Of a DNA stretch of 64,000 bases, positions 12,501-23,237 are shown piece after piece. Position 1 is the stretch's first letter; the number at the start of each line of letters is the position of its first letter. The stretch lies in assembly GCA_916610825.1 (NCBI GenBank), contig OU744450.1, forward strand, positions 17,910,814-17,974,813, read 5' to 3'. A program made the position numbers and the translations under genes. The stretch comes from Haliclystus octoradiatus (taxonomy: Eukaryota > Cnidaria > Staurozoa > Stauromedusae > Haliclystidae). The notes below the pieces were generated by a model that worked only from the letters and a program-made list of their open reading frames with translations, did no database searches and had not been told where the DNA came from.

Positions 12501-13269
12501 AAAAATGTACATTAAATACATTAAAATAAAGTACACCATGTGTTTTTAAAAAAGCACAGCAAATAGCAAAGTAATGATAATTTTAATCTGACCTGATCTC
12601 ACAGTTCGATTGTGGCCATCTTCAAGAACTGTTTTGCAAATCCATGAATCGTTTTCTTTTCCCCAAATTCTTATCTGTAATATAACAATTAGTCAAGCAA
12701 TTGAATAATTTCGACAAGAAGAGAAGTGACATAATAGACGTAATCTTGCAACATTTTGTCACTGTAGGCTACTATTTTGACATTTTCAAGTGATTATTTA
12801 GTTAGACAAATTTTTTCAAACAAATTTAGAAGGATTTCTCTAGACATTCTAACTTTGAAAAACTCTTTGGATTCAGAAGCTCCCAATATTTTGTTGTGAT
12901 GTAAATTGGAGTTTACAGTCTTCCGCGTCCTCAATTATAAGACTTCTGAATTGGAAATGAGTAAATTGCCATGGTAATTTTGTCTGTGTAGCAAAGCATC
13001 TGTCCCAGTCGATGCCTATTAGGACTCCACTAAAATTGAATATAATTTGAATAATGAGGATATTCAATGCTTCTTCTGGTGCATTATGGCGCAAAATTCA
13101 TAAGAAAACTCTAACGATACAAGTGGTATTAATTTGAAAAATTGTGCCTATTTTCCAGCAAATCAATTAACATTGTTCCGAAACTTCCATACCAATTTAT
13201 CTGCTCCACAACTAGCAAGTAAATCACCACTTGGACTCCAGGCAACATTCCAAACACGATCATCATGAC
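9521..13269 (-). CDS. CIAO1: Cytosolic iron-sulfur assembly component CIAO1 (partial, WD40)
   Basis: Six minus-strand exons with GT-AG borders join in frame: 13269-13193, 12674-12593, 12433-12353, 11722-11603, 10857-10772 and 9582-9521. They encode WD40 repeats in the order and wording of animal CIAO1: [83 protein letters not shown] and [24 protein letters not shown]1 is the seven-bladed propeller of the cytosolic Fe-S cluster targeting complex, where it works with MMS19 and CIAO2B to hand clusters to apoproteins. The window shows about 169 codons of the usual 330-340. The first exon (start codon) and the exons after the TG|GTGAGT donor at 9521 were not found. They may lie left of the window, beyond a repeat-filled intron, or be lost. 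The introns hold repeats but no disrupting stop falls in the exons. Confidence 0.88.
10985..11143. mobile_element. hAT-type MITE, third family member
   Basis: This sequence in a CIAO1 intron matches the MITE at 38641-38815. Shared blocks are ctagagtccgaaaggctag near 10993, attcagaaggaaattgat near 11020, and gattctagaaggctgaa near 11104. It ends in tttgtcagaccttg, a diverged form of the terminal repeat CAGGGTCCGACAAAAG. No clear target duplication remains. Just upstream (10895-10965) lies a run of aat triplets and a TTTATATACCGC...GCGCTTGACA stretch typical of a separate dispersed repeat. Confidence 0.6.
11181..11262. repeat. Short foldback repeat
   Basis: The arm cagaccaaaacatttt near 11188 is mirrored by gaaatgttttggtctg near 11240-11256. 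It lies immediately beside the MITE at 10985-11143 in a CIAO1 intron. It could be the core of another small inverted-repeat element. Confidence 0.5.
11790..12145 (+). mobile_element. Degenerate SINE copy
   Basis: The motif ggtctctggtacaatcgctg near 11823 is a decayed form of ggtctctggttcaatccctg, the B-box region of the SINE at 14475-14620. Near 12112 the sequence aaaccaattaaccaaccac matches the 3' part of that SINE. Between them are about 200 unrelated bases and an (ACT)n microsatellite at 12040-12064. This is most likely an old SINE copy with an internal insertion. It lies in a CIAO1 intron. Confidence 0.45.
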
Positions 13270-13829
13270 CTGTTAAATAAATTTCAAAGTTAGTTATAAA
13301 GATCGATAACAAAGATGACTATCTAGCATTCTGTAATTAGAAAACAGTTTCTGTCAGTCAACAGCATATTTCCACAACCAAATACTCTGACAAAAAGATT
13401 TCAAACCCCAATCAATTACAATGAAGGAGCTTCTGGGCATTTTTCTTACTATTTTATAAATACCAATTATCTAATTGTTGGCTACCGTATATCTTGCTTG
13501 CATCTGTTTTTTCTAATTTTTTCAAAAAAATTATTTGTCCAAAGTATTCCCATGTAGTGCTGAGAATGCAGATGCAATAAGAACAAAATGTAAGACATTG
13601 TCATGTGTTACAAATATAGTAAGGTGAAAGCAATGAATCAACTTTGAATTCCTTGATTTTACCACAATATGACGAATGTATAAGTGAAATCCTAGAAGAA
13701 GTGCTGAATTGCACATTAGACATTAATTAGGGGACGCAAAGCTCTCTTCTAACTGCTTTCGATGGTCTAGGTATCCTGCCTATCTCAGCTGATTTCAGGC
13801 AACATCTGATCTGAAATCTGCAATTCTAG

Positions 13830-14250
13830 GCCAACCTGGTACCTTTAGCGATACATACAAGCAAACAAGTGGCTTTGGAAGCAATGGCCTGGACCACCAA
13901 ATAGGATCCATCAGAAATCTTGTGACATACCAGTATACTAAAAGTCATTCTATATGTTGCTTTCCTCTGCCAAAGACCTTTCCAAAAGAGCTTGTCTCCC
14001 TGCTGCTCGTCAAAATGCAAAAGTCTGGGTTGAGGCTGCACCAGCTTCTTCAATTGGCCTCAAATTAGACAATGCACAGCTGAGAATAGCAGTTTGCCTT
14101 TTGCTCGGAGTGAAAGTCTTGGAGCCTTATCAATGCATTTAGAGCAAACATGTAAATGGCTTTGGGATACATGGGATACGCTGAAGCGAAATATGTTGCG
14201 GAGTAGAGTCTCCAGTATAATCCGGCTGAATTATATACAACCAACATCTA
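13830..14250 (+). pseudogene. Fragment of retroelement-associated C-terminal protein
   Basis: The frame 13954-14142 reads LLSSAKDLSKRACLPAARQN, then AKVWVEAAPASSIGLKLDNA and LRIAVCLLLGVKVLEPYQC. In the next frame a GFGIHG segment follows. This matches my memory of a module found at the ends of some LINE-type polyproteins: a W-L-x-A-x-P motif, a G-L-x-L-D motif, an R-x-A-V-x-L-R-L-G-V motif, then Cys/His-rich GLHGLSC. The cysteines of the last part are mostly lost. It is an isolated relic with no RT next to it. Confidence 0.4.
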
Positions 14251-14474
14251 GTTGTGACATCTAGTCATGTTAGATTTATTATATTACTATATTTATCTTG
14301 TGATACTTTTAATAGTAACTGTTTAACTAGTGTTCGCCAAAACAGAACAATATCAACAGCCAAAGAAAAAAAGTAAACTGCTAATATACATTAAATTTGA
14401 TTGGGAAGATTTGTTAAATGATTTTAGCGATTAATAGAATTTTGTTTCTTGATAAAAAAAATGGCGAAAATCAG

Positions 14475-14640
14475 AGTGAGGCCTTGGTGTAGTGGCTAGG
14501 GTGTTGGACCACGGCCCACAGGGTCTCTGGTTCAATCCCTGACAGGAGCACTATAGGTTGGCGTCAGGAAGGGCATCCGGCTAGTAAACGCACACAAGCT
14601 TGAAAATACTAACAAATTAACCAACCACCCCGGTGAAAAA
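14475..14640 (+). mobile_element. tRNA-derived SINE
   Basis: The head resembles a tRNA promoter. An A-box-like tggtgtagtggctagggtg lies at about 14486-14504 and a B box, GGTTCAATCCC, at 14529-14539, spaced about as in a tRNA gene. The body carries gcgtcaggaagggcatccgg (14551-14570), a block I associate with RTE-linked SINEs of many animals. The 3' part ends in a cttgaaaatactaacaaatt-type region. It has no tRNA cloverleaf, so it is a retroposon and not a tRNA gene. A second, decayed copy lies at about 11790-12145. Confidence 0.65.
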
Positions 14641-14859
14641 AGCTGCAAGCTTACCATGCCTGATTTGTGGATAAATGATAAATGCAAAAAAACTTTTTTG
14701 AATATTTTAGGACACCAAATGTTGGATGCAAAACTCAAGCTAGATAACGCAGGTGAATATTGCAAGGAAATCACTGAAAAATGTACAGGATATTTCATTC
14801 CTAAACAAAGCACGAGAAAAAGACAGGGCAATTTTCAACAAAACGCAAGAAAATAAAAG

Positions 14860-15730
14860 AAAATCTGTTGAAGAATAGATTAGACTATTACAAGAACTAG
14901 TAATTCATTGTTCATATATCAACACAGATTTCAATGTGTGTCGTTGTCTTGTTTTTGTTTTGTGATGTTTAAAGGCACTCCAATTTGCCTGCAGATTATC
15001 AAAAAATAAATTTTCTGGACAATAGGAACATCTTCTGCAAGTAATAAATTGGAAGCTACTAGAATATTGTCATTTTTGCTTTTTATGTCCTCCAGAATAT
15101 GGAATTAATATTGGGTTAACTTTGTGAAACAGAAGTAATTATCATCTCATTATTCATATATATTATTGGTTTGCTTTGTAAGTTTGTCTCAGCTCAATTA
15201 TTTAGTTTGAAATGTACACTTCTGGAAGCATGTGCTCATACTCAAATTTGAGATTTAGCAAAAGGGTATTCATTTGAGAAAGAGACTTTGGCTTCTTTCC
15301 AAGATTATAAGACTACTGTATCACTCCCATAAGATGACAAATTAGACAAACAATTATTCAGAAAAAATTGAAGTTGAAGAGTCAAAGAGCAGGAGATTAG
15401 AATGCAGATGGCGAAAAAGCAGACTTAACATAGACAGATATTTGTACGTTGATCAAAATGTTATCAATTTGGTATATAAATCAAGTATAACATTCTACAC
15501 TGACATAACTGACGACTGTGGCAAGCAAAACATAACCAGTGTATGCTGTTTTCTACCGTATACAAAATGTTAAATCTAAAATCAGATAAAATTAGCTACC
15601 ACATTACACACGTTCAGTCCATTGTACAGAACATTTGTTGAATTTTTACTTTATTAATAACAAAATAGATTATCATAAAAATGTAAGAAAGAAAGTGTAA
15701 GAACTAACTTTTCATTACAGACTATTCTAT
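14860..15730. other. No gene recognised
   Basis: AT-rich sequence with no convincing coding stretch. It separates the SINE from the DIRS-like element and may include unrecognised 5' parts of that element. Confidence 0.4.
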
Positions 15731-15739
15731 ATATGGCAA

Positions 15740-16018
15740 ATGAGGAGTCATGTTTTCAAGCAACACTTCATACCTTTTACGCCAACAACTCATTATCTCT
15801 CTCAAGCATTAAGCGGGCTACATTGTAATATAGGCCAATTGAATATTGTGCTATTTCACGCATTTGAATTGAAGCCAGATCTAGATGACGAAGAACCAGA
15901 TGAAGATTATCCTGAAATTTGGGAGGAGAGGGAGTTATCTGAATCTGTGTCAGAGTTACTGTCTGCAACAAAGGACCTTGTAAGGTATTTAAAGAAAAGT
16001 GGCCTGGCTGCTAAATAA
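15740..16018 (+). CDS. Unrecognised 92-codon frame before the DIRS-like element
   Basis: The frame opens with MRSHVFKQHFIPF, a spacing that could be half of a C2H2-like site. It ends in a very acidic run (DLDDEEPDEDYPEIWEEREL) and a short helix with KDLVRYLKKSGL. It lies 60-120 bases upstream of the reverse transcriptase block. It could be the remains of the element's first reading frame, which in DIRS-like elements is a poorly conserved gag-like protein. I cannot assign it. Confidence 0.25.
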   Translation: MRSHVFKQHFIPFTPTTHYLSQALSGLHCNIGQLNIVLFHAFELKPDLDDEEPDEDYPEIWEERELSESVSELLSATKDLVRYLKKSGLAAK

Positions 16019-16142
16019 TCTACTATGGTTCTGCAAGATTGAGAAACAAGGTGGAATACAAAACTTATTTATGATTTCTGCTTTAGGCCCAAAATAATAG
16101 ATCTGGCCCTGAGTGTAAGTAATGATTTAGAGAAGAAAATTC

Positions 16143-17115
16143 AAAACGCGGCCAGCCAGGCAAGTGGCGTCTTATCGTTGACCTATCTTCCCCTCGTGGG
16201 CATAGTGTGAATGATGGGATTGATCCTGAGGCTTTCAATTTGCATTATACCCAGTTGGATCAGATTGTGGCAATGATAAGTGCATTGGGGGTTGGTGCTC
16301 TCATAGCTAAGTTTGATGTTGAAGCAGCATACCGTAATGTCCCAGTTCATCCTTTGGATCGCTTTCTTCTTGGCATGAAATGACGTGGACAATATTATGT
16401 TTACTTGGTCTTGCCTTTTGGGTTACGTTCTGCCCCATTCATCTTCAATTCCATTGCTGATGCGGTTGAGTGGATCTTGATCAATAATTATGGTCTAAAC
16501 AATCTGGTACATTACTTAGACGATTTTATTATGGCAGGCCCTGCTAATTCAGATGATTGTGGCAATCATTTGCAATGTGCTATGAAAATATGTCAACAGT
16601 TGGGTCTTCCACTTCATCCTAAAAAATGTCTTGGTCCAGCATCTGTGATGACAGTTTTAGGCATTGAACTGGATTCAACTCATCAGATTGCTCGCTTGCC
16701 GTCAGAAAAGCTAGGTTCTTTAAAGGATTTAGTTGCTTTATGGATGCAAAAATATTGGTGCAACCGTCATGACCTTGAATCATTAATTGGTCATCTTCAC
16801 CATGCAGCAAAGGTTGTTTGGCTTGGAAGAACATTTATCCGTCGCATGCTGGATCTTCTATGCTGTTTTCGCAAACCGGACCATCCTATTCACTTGTCTA
16901 GGGAATTCTTTTTGGATTTGCGCTGGTGGCATGAATTTCTTAGTGCATGGAATGGTGTATCCTTTTGGTTGTTTTCTGGAAAGCCTGTAATCAATGATGT
17001 TCATGTTTTCTCTGACGCTTCAGGCTCTATTGGCTATGCAGCTATGTGGAATCGACAATGGTTCAATGGTCAATGGACTGCAGCTCAAATGCATCATGGG
17101 ATCGCATATAGATAG
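16143..17115 (+). pseudogene. DIRS-like reverse transcriptase and N-terminal RNase H
   Basis: The frame reads GKWRLIVDLSSPRGHSVNDG, then the first catalytic aspartate in AKFDVEAAYRNVPVHP, an in-frame TGA (16381-16383), LPFGLRSAPFIFNSIADAVE, and the YLDD-type box HYLDDFIMAG. The thumb follows (LGIELDS), then the start of RNase H with a DASGSIGYAAMW segment. It stops at the insertion boundary near 17112. The RT fingers sequence LIVDLS plus GHSVNDGI is typical of DIRS/Ngaro elements and not of gypsy or copia. Confidence 0.75.
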
Positions 17116-17785
17116 ATGTTTATTTAATCATGTAAAACACTTAATAATAATAATTTACAAATCAACATAGTTGAAAGTTAATTAGTGATACATGATAAGG
17201 TTAATCCCTGAAGCAATCAATGCTTGTTTATTTGGGATACCTGTAGATTTATAAAATGATTAAAGAAATGTTATATTTAGATAATTTGTAAAATTTAAAG
17301 CAACATTTAAATAAGAATAGTAAACAATGAGAATGATAATAATAGTAATATTAAATATGGCTAAATGAACAGAATAAATTATAAAATGTTTCAAATACAT
17401 TTGAAAATATAGAATAAACAATATTATAAAAGGTGTGAAATACATTTGAAAATATGATCTAATTACAGTAGATAATAAACTCAGTTGGAAAACCAACTAT
17501 ATGGTTAATGAGGAGGAAAGAATTATGAAGGGGACTAGAAGAATGAGCAATGAAGAAATAAGATTTAATAGTCACAACAGATATTGCAGTTCTTGACAGT
17601 GCCGACATCATAGTATCTTTCTAGAAACAATGTTTTTGACTTCCTATAAAAAGCATGAGTCGGTATATTGAAATCAAAATTGAACTTGAAACCATTCCAG
17701 AGGGAAAGAAACTGAAAACTGGGGTAATTTTGTAACGCAGATGTTTTTGCATGAGGTACGACAAAAATGTTTTGTTTTGTATAAA
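17112..17785 (-). mobile_element. Insertion splitting the DIRS RNase H; probable LINE 3' end
   Basis: The RNase H frame stops at about 17112 and resumes at about 17785 with YKELIPIVLAAHLW. The intervening AT-rich sequence, read on the minus strand, gives PLWNGFKFNFDFN and then a lysine-rich tail, which resembles the extreme C-terminus of a CR1/jockey-like ORF2. The minus strand then ends near 17112 in a TAAATAAACATCTATCTAT-type tail. I therefore read it as a 5'-truncated LINE inserted in reverse orientation. No target duplication was identified. Confidence 0.4.
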
Positions 17786-18115
17786 GAGCTAATTCCTATT
17801 GTTCTTGCTGCTCATTTGTGGGGGAATTCGTGGTTTAAAAAACATGTCCTTTTTCATTCGGATAATGAGGCAGTAGTTCAGGTGCTCAATAAACGTTCTT
17901 CAAAAAATCCTGAAATCATGCGATTGATGCGCTCTCTCTTGCTAACAGCAGCTCAGTACAGTTTTTCTTTTACTTCTGTACATATTCCAGGATCTTCAAA
18001 CACAATTGCTGATTCACTCTCTCGTTTTCGTTGGCAGGAATTCCGGCACGTGGCGCCATTTGCTCAAGCTTATCCAACACCTATCCCATTGCGAACACTG
18101 GCAGCCTTGATGTGA
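17785..18115 (+). pseudogene. DIRS-like RNase H, C-terminal part
   Basis: After the insertion the frame continues YKELIPIVLAAHLWG, FHSDNEAVVQVLNKRSSKN (the catalytic HSDN segment) and HIPGSSNTIADSLSR, where the last catalytic aspartate is ADSLSR. It runs to a TGA at 18113-18115. The recombinase frame overlaps it from about 18031, as is normal for overlapping frames in DIRS elements. Confidence 0.7.
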
Positions 18116-18985
18116 AGATTTTACGATCACAGTCTAATATGTATATGACTGAAAGTTTGGCTCCTTCAACACGTCGTACTTATGGTTCGGCACAACGCAA
18201 ATTTATTGAATTTTCAAGGGAGTTGGGAGTTGGTAATTGTTGCCAAGCTGATGAAAATACGTTGTGTTGGTTTGCCTCAACGTTGGCACAATCTATGCAG
18301 CATAAATCATTCAAGGTTTATCTGGCAGCAGTCCGCTCTTTGCATATTGATCAAGGTTATTCAGATCCTCTTGCAAATTGTTTTCGATTGGCTAAAGTTC
18401 TTAGAGGAATCAAACGATGTAGCAGACCGTCAAATAATAGACGCCTTCCTATTACAGACAGTGTATTACTGAAAATCTACAATTTGTTACAGTTCACCCG
18501 CTATGACGATATAATGATGTGGGCAGCTTGCACTTTGGCATATTTTGGTTTTCTTCGCTGCTCGGAATTTACTGTTCAAAATTTAGCCTCTTTCGACCCA
18601 ATGGTTCATCTGCAAGCAAATGATTTGGCTTTTGATAATTTATCCTCTCCTACGTGTTTGCGAGTTTGGATAAAATCAAGTAAAACGGATCCTTTTCGCA
18701 ATGCTTGCCCTATTTATATTGGCCGGGGTAATGGTCCTCTATGAGCAGTCCATGCTATGTCCACCTATCTTAACAAACGAGGCAATACTCCTGGCCCGCT
18801 CTTTCTGTTGGAATCTGGTCAACCATTGTCTAGAACTTATCTTGCTGCTTGGCTCCAGAAAGTCTCAAGTCAAGTCTCAAGGGTATTCCAGCTTATATCA
18901 TAAAGGCGTTGGGCCGTTGGTCTAGCGACGCTTATACGTTATAAACCAGGACTCCATCTCATCCGCTTGCCGGAATCTCTCAATT
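18116..18985 (+). pseudogene. DIRS-like tyrosine recombinase
   Basis: The N-terminal SAM-like domain reads LAPSTRRTYGSAQRKFIEFS. The catalytic domain carries the first arginine in LAYFGFLRCSEFT and the lysine region WIKSSKTDPF. A TGA at 18742-18744 precedes STYLNKRGNTPGPLFLLES. The segment that should carry the second conserved Arg/His (HSxR) is deleted: the sequence passes from KVSSQVS straight to a frame-shifted GIPAYIIKALGRWSSDAY. The conserved GRW and the region of the catalytic tyrosine are present. It cannot be active. Confidence 0.75.
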
Positions 18986-19186
18986 ATTAAGTTAGGTAAG
19001 ATTTAGTTAATGTTATTATTGATTTTTAATTAATTAATTAAACTTTTATTCTTATAATATTTTTAACTCGTTGTATTTGGTATGTTAATTTACTATAGTC
19101 TGGGTGCTTGGTCATTTTTGGTGGGATGTCCAGGCTTCCTGTCCCTCTTCTCCAAGCACTTTGGAGTGTGACAGGTTCGCCAGTAG

Positions 19187-19372
19187 AAATAGCAGCATAA
19201 AAGCATATAGAAAGCATAAAAGCATATAGAAAGCATATAGAGCATAAAAGCATATAGAGCATAAAAGCTTATAGAGCATAAAAGCATTACAAAAGCATGA
19301 ACGCATACAGAGCAATAGAGCATAAAAGCATGTTGAAAGCATAAAATATATAGAGCATAAAGTATATAATAG
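19187..19372. repeat. AGCATAAAAGCATATAG tandem repeat
   Basis: About ten imperfect copies of a 15-18 bp unit (agcataaaagcatatag, with agcatag and agcattac variants) lie head to tail. Three overlapping minus-strand frames of about 90-100 codons run through it, each made of repeated Cys/Tyr/Phe/Met words. They are artefacts of the repeat. Confidence 0.8.
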
Positions 19373-19399
19373 ATATCCCACCAACCAAGCACCTAGGCC

Positions 19400-21110
19400 A
19401 GAGCTCATCAGTGGATGAGTTTAAACAGAAGTTGATAGGTTGCCTGCCTATGGTACTGTAAATAAATCGATGTATGAGGCTAAATTCACTTCTCTGTTAT
19501 ATGTAGGTCGATCCTGCTTCAGAGATGCTGAGAATAAAAAGAGCGCAAAGTTTTTATTGGACGTAGAGAAAAACACTTAAAAGAATTAGGATTAACTGAA
19601 GAAGAAAGTGGATCTATGAAGGAATTGCAGAATCATTATTGATTATTAAATATTATTATTAAATTAGAGAAGACGCTTGTAAGAATGGGTCGATCCACTT
19701 TCACAAATGTACGCTAAAAGAAGAATCTTGGGAAAACCACGCACGCGTCAATTTGTCTACATATACTGCTATTTTGCTTGCTGCAAGATTATTACACCAG
19801 CAGGGCTCAGAAACATATGGTAAATCAGACTTATTTTGAGCATTTTTGGCAGACAACTTAGGCATAGGAGGAGGAGAAGAAGAAGAAGATAAAGAACTTA
19901 ATCCAAAATCAAGAAAAAAACAAGCAAATATTAGCGAAGGCAAAACAAGGTGCAATGACTCATGAGATACCAATCAACTTCCTGGACAGACGTTCTCTGC
20001 TCAGATGAAAACAACAGTGACTGCTGGTTATCAGCTTGCACTGACTGTCCCATTTTTAAAGATTATCCCAATTAAGCCACAAAACATCACAGTTCAACTG
20101 TTCAATATTGTCAATGGGATAAAATTGCTGGCTGTGGAAGAAAAAGAAAATCCCAATGAAGACCAAGAAGGAAACGGAGAATATAAAGTATATAATTCAG
20201 AGTTTATGTCTAAATTCAATACTTTTAGTTTGAATTCTACATTATATCTATTTTTTGTTTAGTTCAGTACCGTTGATTTAGGTAATAAAGAATATTCTAT
20301 ATATGTCCCATTGTCTCATTGATGAATATTAGGCAAATGGTGACACCCGCGTTGTGTAACCAAGCAAGAGCAGCCAAATTACAATATGCGATAGTGAAAT
20401 AGTTATTGGCAAAACGAAGGTATTTACAAAGCTCCAGTGCAATACAATGCAGAGTTACACAGGGGATGTAATGGATCAATTGCAAGAGAGTTCTGCTAAA
20501 ATGTTTAGTCATTTCAATACAAAAAGAGTTGAAACCGAACAATTCAAAAAAGGCAAATAAAAATGGAAGAGTGTTACTGATGTATTTTGCTATGGGGTAA
20601 GAGTGTCAATATCAAATGAAGTGCAAAGTGCATTGTGGACCAGAGGGACTTTATTTACGGCAGCCATAATGATTGAAGGAGAAACCAAAATGTATCTGCA
20701 CAAGAAACAATATTAGTCTTCAATGGAGCGTCTTTACGATGAACATTTGTTGAAAGATGAAGTTATGATGGAAGGAAAGGAGGAACATATTTAGACTAAT
20801 GGGTCGTCGTCGGTGTTTAAAAATAAATAAATTGTTCATTTCTTGAAAAGGCTGGCGCAAAAATATAAAAAATTTACCCGGAATTACTTTGCTAAATTCC
20901 ATAGTAAAGGTAGTATATGGAGTTGGTGGGAACTGCAATGCAATGGTATGGAACATAAGGCAACTTTCAGCGAAGGTAATGACCCAAATTTTAGAGGTAT
21001 CAATCTACTAACCAATGGGATCTCTATATATTATGTCTTATCAGTAGTACATTTTGAGTGAATTTACACAGAAAAGGAAAAGAATAGAACAGAAAAGAAG
21101 TTTTTATTCA
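19400..21110. other. Uncharacterised sequence upstream of the transposase-like gene
   Basis: Short plus-strand frames occur (20005-20262, 20843-21061) but I recognise none. A purine-rich (gga/gaa)n patch lies at 19862-19895. The stretch may belong to the 5' part of the decayed DNA transposon that starts near 21115. No terminal inverted repeat was identified. Confidence 0.3.
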
Positions 21111-21114
21111 AATT

Positions 21115-22765
21115 ATATTAAAAAGAATTGACTAAAAGCAATGGCACGCACATTCAGGCATCTTCCCCGCAACCCAAGAAGAAAAAGAGCTGTAATAGGC
21201 AAACTTGCTGAGAAAGTATCATATCACCGACTTCATCATCTGATTCAAGTCCCAAAAATGTAACACCAAAAGAGACAGAAGACAAAGTTTATGATTTCTG
21301 CTGCCGTGATGATATTTCTAGACAGGCACCAGGAAAAAGGGACTATGTAACGGTTTGGAAAGACGATGGAAAATCAGATTACAAAAAAGACATATATATT
21401 ATCCAATTAATAAGACACATGCCTTGTTTGTGAAAAACAACCCCTCCATTAAAATTGGAAAATCAACATTTGCTGAATTTAGACCAGAAAACTCCTCCAC
21501 AGAAAGGATACCGCCAAGGAAGCATGTTTATGCATTTATCACGAAAACATAGTTCTATTGTGTTGCTTTACACAAGGTTGTACCAAATTTCTCAATTTTT
21601 TCAAGACAGTTTGTTGATAACTTTGTCTGCTTGTCTTCATTGGAGCAATGCATGTTTGGATTTTGTGAAAAGTGCGCAAATAAGATAGATGAGTGGCTCA
21701 ATGGATTTTCAAGCTCACTTTTGAATAGCTCAATGGATTGGACACAGTGGATACGTGAAGAAGTTGATGTGACAGACATACATCCAAGGAAAAAGCAAGG
21801 AGCGACGTGTTAGCTGGACAACGAAAGAAAGCAAAGAGAGTTGAAAAGAAATGCATTAATGGCACCTTTACAATCGCACTTGACACTCTCATTGAAAAGC
21901 TACCTGACTTTTCAATCAATATGTTCATCAAACGGTCTCAAAGTAACTTTTTTCAAATTAAACTGCTGACCGTTGCACACAAAGAAGCACTTATTCAAGT
22001 TGACTTCAGTGAAAACTATGCTTTGCAAGATCAAGGTGAAGTACAATCGGCACACTGGAATGAAGATCAGCTTACAATATTTACAGTGAGTGTTTGGTTG
22101 CAGCATCACCAAAAGTCGATGGTGTTTGTGACAAATGATCTTGACCATGATAAAACAGCAGTCACAGTTTTCATGCACAGAATAATTTCAGCATTTAAAA
22201 AAGATTACAACAGCACAGAACTTAACATATTTTCCTTTATATGGTCCTTTATCCCAGTTTAAAAACCAGTATGTATTCAACTGCCTCCCAAAGTTGTACA
22301 GAGATAACGAAATGAACAAGTTAGCTTGGCATTTTTTTGCTTCGTCCCATGGAAAAGGTGCAATGGATGGGATTGGTGGTAGTGTAAAAAGAGACGTTTG
22401 GATGGCTACATTAAGTAGAAAATCAATTGCGCGATCACCTGATGATTTCTGTACAGTTGCCAAAGATTTGAAACACAAAATAGATGTTATCAAAATATTT
22501 GCGAAAGAAATCATATCAGAAATACAATCATTAGATCTTGCAGATATGTTTGCCTCTTGGTGTGCAATAAAAGGAATAAAACAGCAACACTATGTTGCTG
22601 CTTTAAATGGAGAGATTATATGTAAAAAGTATTCTCTGCAGCATGAAGAGGAGGAAGATGATGCTTGCGGTAGTGATAATTGCAATGACCTAGCAACAAA
22701 AATAGTTTATAAGGAAGGGGACTATGTTATCTTCAAGTATGAAGGTGAGAAATTTTCAAGGGGTG
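21115..22765 (+). pseudogene. DDE-transposase-like mobile-element protein, 5' part
   Basis: Read across several frames, the sequence gives YDFCCRDDISRQAPGKRDYV, then KNNPSIKIGKSTFAEFRPEN, QVDFSENYALQDQGEVQSAH, a decayed D-G-P-x-x-Q-F-K-N segment near 22245-22270, and FFASSHGKGAMDGIGGSVKR. These are the landmarks of a protein family scattered through cnidarian, fish and invertebrate genomes, usually annotated only as uncharacterised. The spaced acidic residues (DFSENY, DGP, HGKGAxDG) suggest an RNase H-fold transposase. I suspect a Sola-like group but cannot confirm that. Frameshifts lie at about 21440, 21690-21800 and 22250. The last frame is cut at 22765 by the BEL/Pao insertion and resumes after 29432. 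Confidence 0.55.
22761..22765 (+). repeat. Target-site duplication GGGTG (left)
   Basis: The five bases GGGTG directly precede the 5' LTR and recur directly after the 3' LTR at 29428-29432. A 5-bp duplication is normal for BEL/Pao integration. The pair defines the element's exact limits. Confidence 0.9.
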
Positions 22766-23109
22766 TGTTTTAACTATATATTTTATTTAGTTTCCTAATT
22801 TTATTTCAATTAATCTTGTTTAATATCGTTTATTCAATCCATGTTTAATCTGGCAAGCTGCCTCTCTATAGAAATGTCAAATAACCTGAAGAGAGGCTGT
22901 GGTGGATATAAAGGAACCACGTGGAAAAAGTTTTTAGTTTTATTCATGATGGCGTGAAACTATATTGTATTTGCAATAGTTAAATGCTGTATTACTTTTT
23001 TAAAATATATAGAGCTTTGCTGTTAAAATTTAAATCTAATTATATTACAGTTTGGTTAATATTTGCTTTGTTTCTCTTTGGTTTTGTGTCTGATTTGATG
23101 GTTAAAACA
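22766..23109 (+). repeat. 5' LTR of the BEL/Pao element
   Basis: The 344-bp direct repeat matches 29084-29427 with about five substitutions. It starts with TG and ends with CA. The internal sequence begins at 23110. A primer-binding site should lie just after it; the bases from about 23125 (tggtggagatg) begin with TGG as many do, but I could not match them to a specific tRNA. Confidence 0.9.
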
Positions 23110-23237
23110 TTTAAATTTTAACACATGGTGGAGATGTTATAACAATAATAAGAGTTCTCAAACACAGCCAAGATTTGGTTTGACAAAGGAATATTACTGT
23201 ATTGGTTCTTTATTTACAGCACCTATAGCTTTTCAAA

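Larger units (their letters stand above)
16090..18990 (+). mobile_element. DIRS-like retrotransposon (RT, RNase H, tyrosine recombinase), degenerate
   Basis: The order RT, RNase H, tyrosine recombinase on one strand is diagnostic of DIRS-group elements, which integrate with a recombinase instead of a DDE integrase. The element is dead. It has a TGA at 16381-16383 inside RT, an insertion of about 650-680 bases between about 17110 and 17780 inside RNase H, a TGA at 18742-18744, and a deletion in the recombinase around 18870-18890. No terminal repeats were recognised, so its outer limits are uncertain. Confidence 0.75.

Noticed and set aside
14486-14560. Possible tRNA gene from A-box and B-box matches
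   Set aside because: No acceptor stem or anticodon arm can be formed, and the downstream aggaagggcatccgg block is typical of a SINE.
19038-19408. Three overlapping minus-strand frames of 74-99 codons rich in Cys, Tyr, Phe and Met
   Set aside because: They read through the AGCATAAAAGCATATAG tandem repeat. The repeated peptide words are a product of the repeat and there is no sign of a real gene.
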